A stretch of DNA of 64,000 bases from positions 124,001 to 188,000 of the forward strand of contig DLJZ01000002.1 in the NCBI GenBank assembly GCA_002478865.1. Reading direction: 5' to 3'. The stretch is from Hungatella sp. UBA7603 (GTDB taxonomy: Bacteria > Bacillota > Clostridia > Lachnospirales > Lachnospiraceae). The translations under genes were made by a program, and so were the position numbers. A model generated the notes under the pieces. That model worked only from the letters and a program-made list of their open reading frames with translations, searched no databases and was not told the DNA's origin. Below, one piece after another: positions 17,498 to 26,371 of the stretch (positions are counted from its first letter, which is position 1; every line of letters starts with the position of its first letter).

Positions 17498-18091
17498 TTA
17501 ATCATTTTGTCCATAATATTTACCGAATTCTTCCAGCAGCAGGGTTTTATTTGCCTTTGATATCTCTCGTCCAGCTATGCTGAATTCATGATATTCGCGA
17601 GCAAGCGTCCTAAGCTCTGTTACCTTCATATCTTCAAGTATCTTCATGGTCTCGTGAAGGCCATCCTGCTTCATCCAAACATCAACGGTTTCTTTCTTAA
17701 TGGTACCCACCGTCTCTGTATCACAGGAAGGTTCTTCTTCTGTCAATACTACCACTGGTTGTGCCTGGATTTCTAGCTCCTGTGCCGGTACTGGCACTGG
17801 TTCATCATCAGGTTCTGTTCCACCGCCAATGATTACCACAAGCTCCTCATGAGGTCTTGGGATCACATGGCGTGTGATCAGTGCGGTGGCGTCTAATCGC
17901 TCTACCGCTGCTGCTCCTGCATCTACTGCTGCTTTTACTGCTGCCACATCACCAGTTACCGTTACAGAGATAAGACCTCCGCCGACCGTAGTCTTTTCAA
18001 CCAGAGATACATCTGCTGCCTTTAACATGGCATCTGCGGCTTCAATCGCAACCAACAGACCTTTTGTTTCTATAAAGCCAAGTGCCTGCAT
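17498..18091 (-). CDS. BMC-H shell protein with C-terminal nucleic-acid-binding-like extension
   Basis: 197 residues. Residues 1-90 are a normal BMC-H domain ([49 protein letters not shown]). A linker rich in Pro, Glu and Val (about residues 95-135) leads to a C-terminal domain of about 60 residues with VTELRTLAREYHEF and GREISKANKTLLLEEF. This resembles the small helical Rho-N/HeH or EutK-type domains. The extension would project from the shell. Whether it binds nucleic acid or cargo cannot be told. Confidence 0.87.
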   Translation of the reverse strand: MQALGFIETKGLLVAIEAADAMLKAADVSLVEKTTVGGGLISVTVTGDVAAVKAAVDAGAAAVERLDATALITRHVIPRPHEELVVIIGGGTEPDDEPVPVPAQELEIQAQPVVVLTEEEPSCDTETVGTIKKETVDVWMKQDGLHETMKILEDMKVTELRTLAREYHEFSIAGREISKANKTLLLEEFGKYYGQND

Positions 18092-18102
18092 CGTTTACCT
18101 CC

Positions 18103-18732
18103 TTAAACCAGATCTGCCCAGTTTGCCGGATATGTCGAGTAGAATACTCTCGCTTTGTCCGGGGAACCCCAGATCACCTTAGATCCTGACGGTACAAAAA
18201 GGACGTCTCCTGCCTTAGCGGTATAAGTCTTTCCGTCAATCGTTACTGTAAGTGTTCCTTCAATAACATAATCAATTTCTTCGTAAGTCAGCTCCCATTC
18301 AAATTCAGAATGGTCAATCACGAGAAAACCTGCGCTCATTTTGGATTCTTCTTTGCTTACCAATTCCTGATAGTAAGCTTTCACGTTAGGATCCCCTGTA
18401 TCAAATACGTCCATTTTTACGGAGCTTCCACGTACTACTTTAAGGCCGTTTCCATGGCTATCTGACTCATATGGTTTTAAAATGTCATTTAACATTCCTT
18501 TTTCCATCAAAGCCTTTAGTACCATATAAATTTTATCGCTGTCAATATCCATTCCTGCAAGTGCTGGCTGGATCTGAGGTTTTTCTTCTGCCTTATCACA
18601 GAAGGTAATACCAAAAGCATCTGCTGCATCCTTTGCAGATGGAGTGATAATGCTTCCGCATTCCATGTAACAAACTTTCTTGCCTTCTGCATGGAGCATC
18701 TCTACATCTTTTGCACAAATCAACTGCTTCAT
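18103..18732 (-). CDS. eutQ: EutQ-like cupin protein
   Basis: 209 residues. The C-terminal ~110 form a cupin of EutQ type (HSEFEWELTYEEIDYVIEGTL, then AKAGDVLFVPSGSKVIWGSP). The N-terminal ~55 residues contain GSIITPSAKDAADAFGITF, a short motif shared with the EutT-like protein at 20156. EutQ proteins have been linked to acetate kinase activity and to shell assembly in ethanolamine systems; its role in choline compartments is inferred. It starts 12 bases upstream of the next BMC-H gene. Confidence 0.88.
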   Translation of the reverse strand: MKQLICAKDVEMLHAEGKKVCYMECGSIITPSAKDAADAFGITFCDKAEEKPQIQPALAGMDIDSDKIYMVLKALMEKGMLNDILKPYESDSHGNGLKVVRGSSVKMDVFDTGDPNVKAYYQELVSKEESKMSAGFLVIDHSEFEWELTYEEIDYVIEGTLTVTIDGKTYTAKAGDVLFVPSGSKVIWGSPDKARVFYSTYPANWADLV

Positions 18733-18747
18733 ATGATCACTTCCCTT

Positions 18748-19011
18748 CTATATAAATTGGCAATCTTCATCAATGATTCCAATTACCACTGCATCGATAG
18801 GAATCTCATCGCTTCCAAGCATTCGTCTGGCAGAAGAGCCGGTAGAAACGATGACGCGATCACCGATTCCTGCACTGATGATATCGGCTACGATCATCCG
18901 CTCGCCTTCCCTGGTACCACCGATAATCTCAGCAAGCATGAATTTATAACCGTTTAAGGTGTCGGCTTTTCTGGTTGCCCAAATGTTGTCGATCAGTCTT
19001 GCTGCTACCAT
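18748..19011 (-). CDS. eutN: BMC-P vertex protein (EutN/CcmL)
   Basis: An 87-residue pentamer-forming vertex protein that closes the twelve corners of the shell: MVAARLIDNIWATRK, then LAEIIGGTREGERMIVAD, GIGDRVIVSTGSSAR and VIGIIDE. It is the only BMC-P gene in the operon. It overlaps the preceding BMC gene by seven bases, pointing to coupled translation. Confidence 0.95.
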   Translation of the reverse strand: MVAARLIDNIWATRKADTLNGYKFMLAEIIGGTREGERMIVADIISAGIGDRVIVSTGSSARRMLGSDEIPIDAVVIGIIDEDCQFI

Positions 19012-19310
19012 TCCATGGTACCTCTCTTCTCTCTTATTTTAATCTCTTCCAGCGCTGCCTCTACCGATGCGGTATCTCCAAATATCGCCAGCATAATCAT
19101 GTTCTGTGGGCAGCTTCCCCTGATATCTTCTACCGTTACGCCAACAGCCTTTTCCGCTACATCGGCGGCGCAGACCATCTCAATGATTCGCCCCTGAATG
19201 AGCCCTACTGCATCCACCGGCCCGATGGGGTTTGAGGAGCCGGAGCCTTTTCTGCGGTTTAAAATTTCAATGGTTCCTTTTGACGGTGATTTAATGATCC
19301 GGTATTCCAT
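19005..19310 (-). CDS. Divergent BMC-domain shell protein
   Basis: 101 residues. The first 27 are a basic lead-in (SPSKGTIEILNRRKGSGSSN). The rest follows the BMC pattern: VDAVGLIQGRIIEMVCAADVAEKA, then MIMLAIFGDTASVEAALEEI. The usual pore GG/GS segment is replaced by RGSCPQN, and the C-terminus is short. It lies between eutJ and eutN. I infer a specialised hexamer, perhaps with an altered pore. Confidence 0.75.
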   Translation of the reverse strand: MEYRIIKSPSKGTIEILNRRKGSGSSNPIGPVDAVGLIQGRIIEMVCAADVAEKAVGVTVEDIRGSCPQNMIMLAIFGDTASVEAALEEIKIREKRGTMEW

Positions 19311-19325
19311 ACGTCCACTTCCTTT

Positions 19326-20171
19326 TTATGCCATTTCCTCCTGTGTACAGGAGAATGCGATTCCAAGAGGAGTTACAAACATTGGGTTATCAGGTTTTCT
19401 TGTCTTGATTCCCGTCTGTTTTTCTATGATTCCTTCAATTCCAGTCAGACAGCAAGTTCCTCCTACCAGGTAGATCTCTTCTACGTCATGACCTTCGATG
19501 TGGTGCTTAATAATAGAAGCCACCTTTTCAACGACCGGTTTTAATACCGGAAGCAGCTCCTTGTGGTGTTTTTCCTCTCGCTTATAAACGTCAGCTTCCT
19601 GAAAGTTCATCTGATACGCTCCGGATATCACCAGGGAAAAATGGGTTCCACCAGTGGGTTCATCTGCAACATATACCACTTTTCCATCCTTTAAGATGGA
19701 GATACCTGTGGTTCCGCCGCCGATATCCACGACTGCTCCATTTTCAATTTTTAATACTGCATTTGCTGCCGTAGGCTCATCAAGAAGGGCAGTGATTTCA
19801 AATCCCGCACCCTGCACCACATTCTTGATAGCACCTCCGTCGAGAGCGTCGGTTCCTGGGGGAATTGCTGCTGCAGCATAAATCAGCTCTGTATTAAGCT
19901 TTTCCTCAAGTTCTGCCTTAAGCTCTCTAACGATTCGGATTGCGCCGATATAATCGACAACCATACCGTCACGGACTACATCTGCATACCGGTAAGCACC
20001 TGCCACTGGCTTGAAATTTTCATCAAGCACAGCTATTACCACACACGCTGTTCCCAAATCGACTCCGGTATAGTATACAGAAGAGCGCCCTTTAACAGGA
20101 TGCTTTACCACTGCTTCAAACTGGCTTACCAGTTCATTGCAGCTATCAAAATCAATTACTTTCTTTGACAT
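19326..20171 (-). CDS. eutJ: EutJ-like actin/Hsp70-fold chaperone
   Basis: A 281-residue ASKHA ATPase of the EutJ family: phosphate-1 segment GVDLGTACVVIAVLD, phosphate-2 segment VVDIGGGTTGISIL and adenosine segment LVGGTCCLTGIEGII. EutJ is thought to assist folding or assembly of microcompartment enzymes. The start overlaps the end of the EutT-like gene by 16 bases, with GGAGG upstream of the ATG. Confidence 0.9.
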   Translation of the reverse strand: MSKKVIDFDSCNELVSQFEAVVKHPVKGRSSVYYTGVDLGTACVVIAVLDENFKPVAGAYRYADVVRDGMVVDYIGAIRIVRELKAELEEKLNTELIYAAAAIPPGTDALDGGAIKNVVQGAGFEITALLDEPTAANAVLKIENGAVVDIGGGTTGISILKDGKVVYVADEPTGGTHFSLVISGAYQMNFQEADVYKREEKHHKELLPVLKPVVEKVASIIKHHIEGHDVEEIYLVGGTCCLTGIEGIIEKQTGIKTRKPDNPMFVTPLGIAFSCTQEEMA

Positions 20172-20785
20172 GCTTTTCCTCCGTATTCCAGACAGATGAG
20201 TTGAGATAAACGGTTAATTACCGGGTTAAAACGATTGTCTCCTGCTTCTGCCGCCAGCTCTCTTACACTGCAGCGCAAACGGTGAAGCATCACAATCTCT
20301 TTTCCTTTTTCTGACTGAGCGTGAAAACCGGAAATATCAAAACAGTCATCAAAGGGTTCTTTTATATTATCTTTATGAAAGCCAGTACAAACCTGAATGG
20401 TATTGTCCTCTTCGGTACTTTCTTTCCCCACGTCCGAAAGTTTCCGTTCCAGGTCAAATACCTGTTGTGCTAAAAGTACGTCCCGTTCCATGAGTAAAAG
20501 TCCTGCTTCTAAGAACTGAGCCTGAAGCGTTTTCTTCTTAAGCTCAAGCATTCCACTTATTACAACCTGCTTATTGGACTCAGGTTCTTTTGTCTCCACT
20601 TTTTTCTCTTCTGGTTTAAAGGTTTTTCTTTTTATGGACATTGGATCGTCACAAAAGGAAATTTTCTTATCTACCAGAAACTGTCTTGCTCCGGGCGTAA
20701 GTCTTGTTCCTCCTAACAAATCATAAGAGGTAAAGGGTTCTCTGCGAAACAAAATTCTTAAATCATCTTCTGTGATGAATTTCAT
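20156..20785 (-). CDS. EutT-like protein without adenosyltransferase signature
   Basis: 209 residues. The N-terminus (FITEDDLRILFR, then GTRLTPGARQFLVDKKISF) matches the front part of EutT. The central part is a linker followed by a long helical segment (LELKKKTLQAQFLEAGLLLMERD), and the end (LHRLRCSVRELAAEAGDN, NPVINRLSQLICLEYGG) resembles the helical bundle of EutT/PduO-type proteins. I see neither the Cys-rich metal motif nor the ATP-binding segment of working EutT. Because CutC uses a glycyl radical, no B12 chemistry is needed here. Its role is unknown. It overlaps both neighbours. Confidence 0.7.
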   Translation of the reverse strand: MKFITEDDLRILFRREPFTSYDLLGGTRLTPGARQFLVDKKISFCDDPMSIKRKTFKPEEKKVETKEPESNKQVVISGMLELKKKTLQAQFLEAGLLLMERDVLLAQQVFDLERKLSDVGKESTEEDNTIQVCTGFHKDNIKEPFDDCFDISGFHAQSEKGKEIVMLHRLRCSVRELAAEAGDNRFNPVINRLSQLICLEYGGKACQRK

Positions 20786-21921
20786 TAAAATCCCCCCTTA
20801 CACAATTTGCGATAGATATTTGCAATATCTTCTGCTGTCGGAACTCTTGGGTTCGTTAATGTGCAGTTATCATGAAGAGCCTTCTCTGCCATTTCTTCTA
20901 CAGCCTGTAAAAATTCATCTCGATCAACGTTTAAATCCGTGATCTGCTGCGGAATCTTAATCTTAGTCATAAGGTTCTTTATATGACGCACCAGGCCGTG
21001 TACCGTGGCTTTATCTGTTCCGGCTGCGAATCCAAGCATATTAGCGATCGCCATGTAGCGTTTGCAGGCATCGTATTCTCCTGCTTCTTCTAAGCCAGCG
21101 TTATAACTGATGATATGAGGAAGTAAAATTGCATTGCTTCTTCCGTGAGGAATATGGAATTTTGCTCCAAGGGCATGAGCCATACTATGGCAAAGTCCTA
21201 ATCCTGCACCGTTAAAGGCAACACCTGCCAGACAGGATGCGTTGTGCATATGAGTTCTAGCTTCTATATCGCTTCCATCTTCCACGGTTGTTGCAAGGTA
21301 GTTCCAAACTAGCTTCACTGCTTTTTCTGCAAATGCATCTGTAAAATCACCAGCACTAGTTGAAACATAAGCTTCTAATGCATGTGTCAGTACATCCATT
21401 CCGGTATCTGCCGTAATATGAGGCGGAACCGATACAGTAAAGCGTGGATCTAAAAATGCCACATCAGGCATCATGCTGTCAGAACGCAGCGGGTATTTTG
21501 CCTGAGCTTGAGGATCTGAGATAACGGAAAAATTCGTCACTTCACTACCAGTACCGCTGGTGGTTGGAACTGCGACCAGATAAAGCTTTGCATTGCCCAT
21601 CTGTGTATAGATGTGACTTGCCGCTTTTGCTGTGTCAATGGCAGATCCGCCGCCTAGTGCGATGATGGCATCTGGTCCAAAGCTCTGCATATTACCGATT
21701 GCCTTAGAAACTACTTCAATGGTAGGATCTGGTACTACTTCAGAAAACACTTCAAAGCTGCTTCCCTTTTCGGTTAATAGGTCTGTAATCATGCTTACCT
21801 TTCCGGACTGAGCCATAAAAGGATCACAGATGATATAAGCCTTGTTGATTGGAAGCTCCTTTATCATATCAAGACAAGAAGATCCCATATAAACCTTTGT
21901 GTTCATTACAAATTGCTCCAC
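20785..21921 (-). CDS. cutO: Iron-containing alcohol dehydrogenase (EutG/CutO type)
   Basis: A 378-residue group III alcohol dehydrogenase reducing acetaldehyde to ethanol and regenerating NAD inside the compartment. GGGSAIDTAKA binds the nucleotide; iron ligands lie in GMDVLTHALEAY and in LCHSMAHALGAKFHIPHG. The GTG at 21921 is chosen because AAAGGAGGG stands nine bases before it; the ATG at 21942 would include that site in the protein. The first residues (EQFVMNTKVYMG) then match the family's normal start. Confidence 0.92.
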   Translation of the reverse strand: MEQFVMNTKVYMGSSCLDMIKELPINKAYIICDPFMAQSGKVSMITDLLTEKGSSFEVFSEVVPDPTIEVVSKAIGNMQSFGPDAIIALGGGSAIDTAKAASHIYTQMGNAKLYLVAVPTTSGTGSEVTNFSVISDPQAQAKYPLRSDSMMPDVAFLDPRFTVSVPPHITADTGMDVLTHALEAYVSTSAGDFTDAFAEKAVKLVWNYLATTVEDGSDIEARTHMHNASCLAGVAFNGAGLGLCHSMAHALGAKFHIPHGRSNAILLPHIISYNAGLEEAGEYDACKRYMAIANMLGFAAGTDKATVHGLVRHIKNLMTKIKIPQQITDLNVDRDEFLQAVEEMAEKALHDNCTLTNPRVPTAEDIANIYRKLCKGGF

Positions 21922-21939
21922 GTTACATTTCCCTCCTTT

Positions 21940-22040
21940 CATCTTATTTGCCCTGCTTTATGGGCATTCAGGTATACCCTCGGGTGTTTCATCTTATTTG
22001 CCCTGCTTTATTGGGCCTATAGGTATACCCTCGGGCATTT
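21940..22040. repeat. Tandem duplication of ~50 bp at the 3' end of the EutP gene
   Basis: Two copies, 21940-21989 and 21990-22040, share CATCTTATTTGCCCTGCTTT at the start and AGGTATACCCTCGGG near the end. One copy codes the last residues of EutP; the other fills the spacer before the alcohol dehydrogenase gene. Confidence 0.85.
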
Positions 22041-22476
22041 CATTATATTTGATAGCTTCCACTAAATCACCAAGACCGATCTGGTCCCTAAGATTTATAT
22101 GGTGGTAAGGTTCTGTAACTCCTGTTTTTTTCAACTGACGGATACACCAGCCATCATTATCAGGCTTTTCTCCGCTTCTAGTAATGACTCCGATCACCGG
22201 AACCCGGAACGCTTTTGCAAATCCCGGCGGGTAGCTTTCCCGGCATGAAGACTGGTCTACCAGCATCAGTACATGAGATGCGTCCTGAGCCGCTGCAATG
22301 ATATGCTTATGCATCCAGGGACTTTCTAAGTAGACCCCAGGAACATCCAGGGTTCTTTTCCCATATACCATGTTTTGGGTCCGCCTCGCCGGCTCATCAA
22401 TGTCATTAAAAACATTAGCCAGCGAAGTTTTCCCACTGCCGCCTGCACCAATGATCATGATTCTCTTCTTTCTCAT
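21994..22476 (-). CDS. eutP: EutP/PduV-like small GTPase-fold protein
   Basis: 160 residues. Walker A is GAGGSGKTS (about residues 10-18), and VPGVYLESPWMHKHI corresponds to switch II of EutP. The usual base-recognition motif after GVIT (TKxD in the family) reads TRSGEKPD, so guanine specificity may be lost. PduV/EutP proteins bind the shell and may guide compartments or act as acetate kinase. The start overlaps the preceding BMC gene by four bases (ATGA). Confidence 0.85.
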   Translation of the reverse strand: MRKKRIMIIGAGGSGKTSLANVFNDIDEPARRTQNMVYGKRTLDVPGVYLESPWMHKHIIAAAQDASHVLMLVDQSSCRESYPPGFAKAFRVPVIGVITRSGEKPDNDGWCIRQLKKTGVTEPYHHINLRDQIGLGDLVEAIKYNEMPEGIPIGPIKQGK

Positions 22477-22811
22477 GTCTTAGTAACAGGTGGAACCGTA
22501 TAGCCAAGTACGCGATTTAAAGTTTCGCATACGGCAGTTAAAGCAGTTTCCACACTATCCACGTCGCCTGCAATGATGACAGACCCGGTAAACCGGTCTA
22601 AAAATCCAACTTCCACGTCCGCTGCCTTTGCTGCGATATCCGCTGCAATGATGGACGTCTCAAATGGAGATAAGGTCAAAATCCCTATGGCGCCAAGCTC
22701 ATCAATACCCAGACACTCATATACCTCCCCAATGGGGGATGCAATGACATGGGCAATGGTTACCTGTTTTCCTGGAACCGATTCCTCTATGACACGCTGC
22801 ATCTCTACCAC
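22473..22811 (-). CDS. Circularly permuted BMC-H shell protein (EutS/PduU type)
   Basis: 112 residues: an N-terminal strand region (VIEESVPGKQVTIAHVIASP), then GIDELGAIGILTLSPFETSIIAADIAAKAADV and GFLDRFTGSVIIAGDVDSVETAL. The order of elements is that of the permuted EutS/PduU proteins, whose hexamers have a small beta-barrel over the pore. The GTG at 22811 has AGGGGA upstream. It is translationally coupled to the EutP gene, as in eut and pdu operons. Confidence 0.9.
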   Translation of the reverse strand: MVEMQRVIEESVPGKQVTIAHVIASPIGEVYECLGIDELGAIGILTLSPFETSIIAADIAAKAADVEVGFLDRFTGSVIIAGDVDSVETALTAVCETLNRVLGYTVPPVTKT

Positions 22812-22827
22812 GACGTTTTCCCCTTTC

Positions 22828-23781
22828 CTAGTGCTTCACCACAGTAACCGGAAATTGATAATCTTTCATCCATCCTTCGATCCGGTCCAGATCCTCAGCA
22901 CTTAAGCTTGGATCCCCGTCAATGGGATACTTCATATCAAGCTGATTGTATTTGTTAACTCCCAGCTTATGATAAGGAAGTAAATCAATTCCTTTAAAAT
23001 TCTTATCATCACGGAACGGCATCAGAAATTTGATTACCGCATCAATTTCTTCTTTGCTGTCATTAATTCCCTTTAACATCGGCATACGTACCTTTACGTT
23101 ATAGCGGCGGTGTAACAGTTCCTTTATGTTGGTCAGTATCAGCTCATTGCTAACGCCTACCAATTCGTTGTGTTTCACCGGATCCATATGCTTTAAGTCA
23201 AACAGAAATAAGTCTACGTATTCTGCAATCTTTAATATTGTTTCTGTTTTTGTATAACCGCAGGTTTCGATCGCTGTATTGATCCCCTCCTGCTTACAGG
23301 CCATTAAAAGGTTTAAGGCTGCTTCCGGCTGAGCGGTTACTTCTCCGCCTCCAAGGGTTACCCCTCCGCCAGACATGTCATAAAACCCGGCATCCTCTTC
23401 TACGATCTTAAGCAGCTCGGAAATGGTTTTCACCTCTCCGGCGATGCTAAGTGCCGCATTCGGGCATACCTTCGTACATTCCATACAGCCGATGCAATCC
23501 TTTTCCCGCACAATTTCATGCTTACCGGTCTCGTTGGATATCACATGGATTCCTACGGGGCACACTTTCGTGCACGCCCCGCAGTCTACACAGGAATTTC
23601 TTTTAAACATCACCTGGAACTTCCGTTCCAACCCTTCCGGGTTGGCACACCATTTGCACCGGAGCGGACATCCCTTAAAGAATACCAGAGTTCTGATACC
23701 CGGCCCATCATACATATTGTACTTTTGCACATTAAAGATTAGCGCCTTACGTTCAATCTCTCCTGCATTTCCATGGTCCAT
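22828..23781 (-). CDS. cutD: Choline TMA-lyase activating enzyme
   Basis: A 317-residue radical SAM glycyl-radical activase that installs the radical on Gly823 of CutC. The CxxxCxxC motif is CPLRCKWC (Cys38, 42, 45). Two further 4Fe-4S motifs follow, CVDCGACTKVCP and CIGCMECTKVCP, as in the longer activases. SGGGVTLGGGEVT binds S-adenosylmethionine. I choose the ATG at 23781 with GGAG upstream; the longer frame runs back into cutC. It directly follows cutC. Confidence 0.95.
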   Translation of the reverse strand: MDHGNAGEIERKALIFNVQKYNMYDGPGIRTLVFFKGCPLRCKWCANPEGLERKFQVMFKRNSCVDCGACTKVCPVGIHVISNETGKHEIVREKDCIGCMECTKVCPNAALSIAGEVKTISELLKIVEEDAGFYDMSGGGVTLGGGEVTAQPEAALNLLMACKQEGINTAIETCGYTKTETILKIAEYVDLFLFDLKHMDPVKHNELVGVSNELILTNIKELLHRRYNVKVRMPMLKGINDSKEEIDAVIKFLMPFRDDKNFKGIDLLPYHKLGVNKYNQLDMKYPIDGDPSLSAEDLDRIEGWMKDYQFPVTVVKH

Positions 23782-23803
23782 AGTGATTAATCTCCGTTTC
23801 CTT

Positions 23804-26350
23804 TTAGAAATGTGTGAGCATGGTTCTGCTGATGATCTCGTCCTGTACGTCTTTGCAAAGCTCAACGAAGAATGCGCTGTAGCCAGCTACACGTACGATT
23901 AAGTCACGATACAGCTCTGGATGTTTCTGAGCATCAATTAATGTATTGTTATCCAAGTAGTTGAACTGCATCTCACCGTTTCCAAACATGCAGGCAGTAC
24001 GGAGAAGAGTGATTAAGCTTTCTTCGCCTTCTGGTGTATCAAGAAGTCCTGCCATGATCTTAAAGTTATGAACCATACCGATATTCATGGTATCATTTGC
24101 CATCTTAGAAATAGACTTGATGATAGCAGTTGGTCCCTTAAAGTCAGCACCCTGTGTTGGGCTGATACCATCAGAAAGTGGCAGCCATGCGTGACGTCCG
24201 TTGGCGGTAGCACCTGTTAACTGTCCGAATGGTGTGTTATTAGAGATTGATAAGGTACCATGGCTTAAAACAGAATATAATGTCTTAAACTTTCTATGCT
24301 CATGCTCGGTAAAGTCAACCAGATCAGCAGCAATTAAATCTGCGTAATCATCATCATTTCCGTATTTAGGAGCATTGAGACAATCCGTACGAACCTGCTC
24401 ATATCCTACAAAGTCAGCTTTTAATGCTGCATTTAACTGCTCAAGTGTGTATTTCTTCTCATCAAATACAAGCTTTTTGATCGCTGCCATGGAATCTGCA
24501 TAGGTTGCAAGACCAGACCAGACAACACCAGGTCCAAAGTTATACATAGCGCCGCCAGCAGATACGTCTTTTGCTTTTTCCATACATCCTTCGTACATGA
24601 TGGACATTAATGGCTTTGGAGCTAACTCTCTATGAATACGCTGAGAAATTACAGTTGCAACAGAAGACCATTTTGTAATGTACTTAATCTCTTCTTTTAC
24701 GGCTGCTTCAAATTCCTCATAAGTCTTAAAGCTGCTTAAGTCACCCATATCTGGGCAAACCTGCTTGCCATACCATAATGGAACACCCTTGTTTAATACA
24801 AGCTCGATACAGATTGGCCACTGGGTATAAGCGGTAGAAGTCCACTGATATAAACGACCAGACTTCTGAGGTTCCACGCAGCCCATGAGACAGTAGTCAC
24901 GTGCATCTTCAATAGAAACGCCCTTAGCAAGCATCATCTTGATGTGTGCATCGTCAAAGTGACAAGCTGGGAAGCCCATACCAGAACGAACAACATCTAC
25001 GATTTTCTTTAAGTACTTCTTAGGGGACTTATTGTGGATACGGCATGCTAATGATGGCTGATAAATCTTTACATGACGAACAGCATCCATTAAGAGGTAA
25101 GTTAATTCATTGGTTGCATCCTGTCCGCTGCGGGTAACACCGCCAACGCACATATTTACGAATGGCTGATATCCTGCGAAGAACTTAGAACCGCCCTCGC
25201 TGGTGATCCACATCATCTCAGACATCTTAATAAGCATACATCCAGAAAGCTCGAAAGCCTGGAAATCATTCATACGGCCAGATTCGATATCATTTTTGTA
25301 ATATTCATACATGTACTGATCCACACGGCCGATTGACATACCAGTCTGATTTTCTTCTACTACAAGAAGGGATTCAATGGTCCAAACTGCCTGGATTGCT
25401 TCCCAGTAAGTTCTTGGCTTGTGAGCAGGTACGTAAGCATTTACTTCAGAAATTTTATAAAGATCAGCTTTACGCTTTGGATCTGATTCTTTATCTGCAA
25501 GTTCTTTTGCATAGTCAGAAATTCTCTTTGCGTAAATCATAACGCCTTCTGTGGTATCGATGATTGACTTATAGAAGTAGATCTTTTCGATATCATCAGG
25601 ATTCTGATAATCAAGTTCTTTTAAATGATCTTTTGCTTCCTGCTGAATATCAAGCATACCCTTCTTCATTAAGATTACGTCGTAACCAGGGTTTGAATCG
25701 CCGCCGCCGTTGATTGCGTGGTAGGAACAGTCAGATACAAAAGACTCACCGGATAATTCCCATACACCAGCTTCACGGTACTGGTCTTCACAGTACTCAT
25801 CAACAGATTTGCCTTCCCAGTATGGGAATAACTCTTCTTTCATGATCTTCTTATCTTCATCTGAGATGTAGAAAGGATCCTGAGGACGGGAACCAATGGT
25901 GTCGATCTCATCTAACATCCATCTCCAAGCAATATCAGGAGAGAATGCACCTGCACGAGGAGCGCCGTTAGGAGCGCCTACAATAAGCTCGTTATCCTGG
26001 ATTACAAGAGGAGCTGTTTCGCAGCAGTAACGGAAGCACTTCGCGCGAAGCATAATCTTTGGCATACCAGGGTTCTCTTTTGCAATCTTAGTGATGGCAC
26101 GAGCACGGTGTGTTGTAATGGTAGGTCTGTGTGTTAAGTAGTTATCTTTTAACTTCTGAAGTCTTGAAGTGATGCCATCAGGTATCTCAGTACCCTCCTC
26201 AACACTTACAACATTACTTTTAGGAGCGGACTCCTTTTTATTTATTTCATCAGAAACACTTTCGAACATCTTCATCAGGGAAGATCTCTCTTCCGGAGAC
26301 ATGTTTTTAGTCGCTTCTACAAATTTATTAGAAAATTCACGAATATCCAA
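23804..26350 (-). CDS. cutC: Choline trimethylamine-lyase, glycyl radical enzyme
   Basis: 848 residues. It cleaves choline to trimethylamine and acetaldehyde. Catalytic positions correspond, at a constant offset of two, to those of the structurally studied Desulfovibrio CutC: Cys491 and Glu493 in [10 protein letters not shown], Tyr210 and Asp218 in [13 protein letters not shown], Phe397, Thr504 and Tyr508 in [11 protein letters not shown], and Gly823 in RVAGYSAFF. The N-terminal ~40 residues ([32 protein letters not shown]) form a likely encapsulation helix. Translation appears to start at a TTG with AGAGGGA upstream. This enzyme defines the locus as a GRM1/cut microcompartment. Confidence 0.97.
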   Translation of the reverse strand: MDIREFSNKFVEATKNMSPEERSSLMKMFESVSDEINKKESAPKSNVVSVEEGTEIPDGITSRLQKLKDNYLTHRPTITTHRARAITKIAKENPGMPKIMLRAKCFRYCCETAPLVIQDNELIVGAPNGAPRAGAFSPDIAWRWMLDEIDTIGSRPQDPFYISDEDKKIMKEELFPYWEGKSVDEYCEDQYREAGVWELSGESFVSDCSYHAINGGGDSNPGYDVILMKKGMLDIQQEAKDHLKELDYQNPDDIEKIYFYKSIIDTTEGVMIYAKRISDYAKELADKESDPKRKADLYKISEVNAYVPAHKPRTYWEAIQAVWTIESLLVVEENQTGMSIGRVDQYMYEYYKNDIESGRMNDFQAFELSGCMLIKMSEMMWITSEGGSKFFAGYQPFVNMCVGGVTRSGQDATNELTYLLMDAVRHVKIYQPSLACRIHNKSPKKYLKKIVDVVRSGMGFPACHFDDAHIKMMLAKGVSIEDARDYCLMGCVEPQKSGRLYQWTSTAYTQWPICIELVLNKGVPLWYGKQVCPDMGDLSSFKTYEEFEAAVKEEIKYITKWSSVATVISQRIHRELAPKPLMSIMYEGCMEKAKDVSAGGAMYNFGPGVVWSGLATYADSMAAIKKLVFDEKKYTLEQLNAALKADFVGYEQVRTDCLNAPKYGNDDDYADLIAADLVDFTEHEHRKFKTLYSVLSHGTLSISNNTPFGQLTGATANGRHAWLPLSDGISPTQGADFKGPTAIIKSISKMANDTMNIGMVHNFKIMAGLLDTPEGEESLITLLRTACMFGNGEMQFNYLDNNTLIDAQKHPELYRDLIVRVAGYSAFFVELCKDVQDEIISRTMLTHF

Positions 26351-26371
26351 TACGATTTCCCTCTCTTTCTA

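Noticed and set aside
20156..20785. Functional cobalamin adenosyltransferase
   Set aside because: No metal-binding Cys motif or ATP segment of EutT is seen, and no B12-dependent enzyme is encoded in the operon.
21940..22040. Direct repeats as attachment sites of a mobile element
   Set aside because: They are immediately adjacent with nothing between them, which fits slippage duplication rather than integration.
23804..26350. CutC as a pyruvate formate-lyase, glycerol or propanediol dehydratase
   Set aside because: The choline-specific residues (Asp218, Phe397, Thr504, Tyr508 in addition to the common Cys/Glu/Tyr set) are all present and the neighbours fit a choline pathway.
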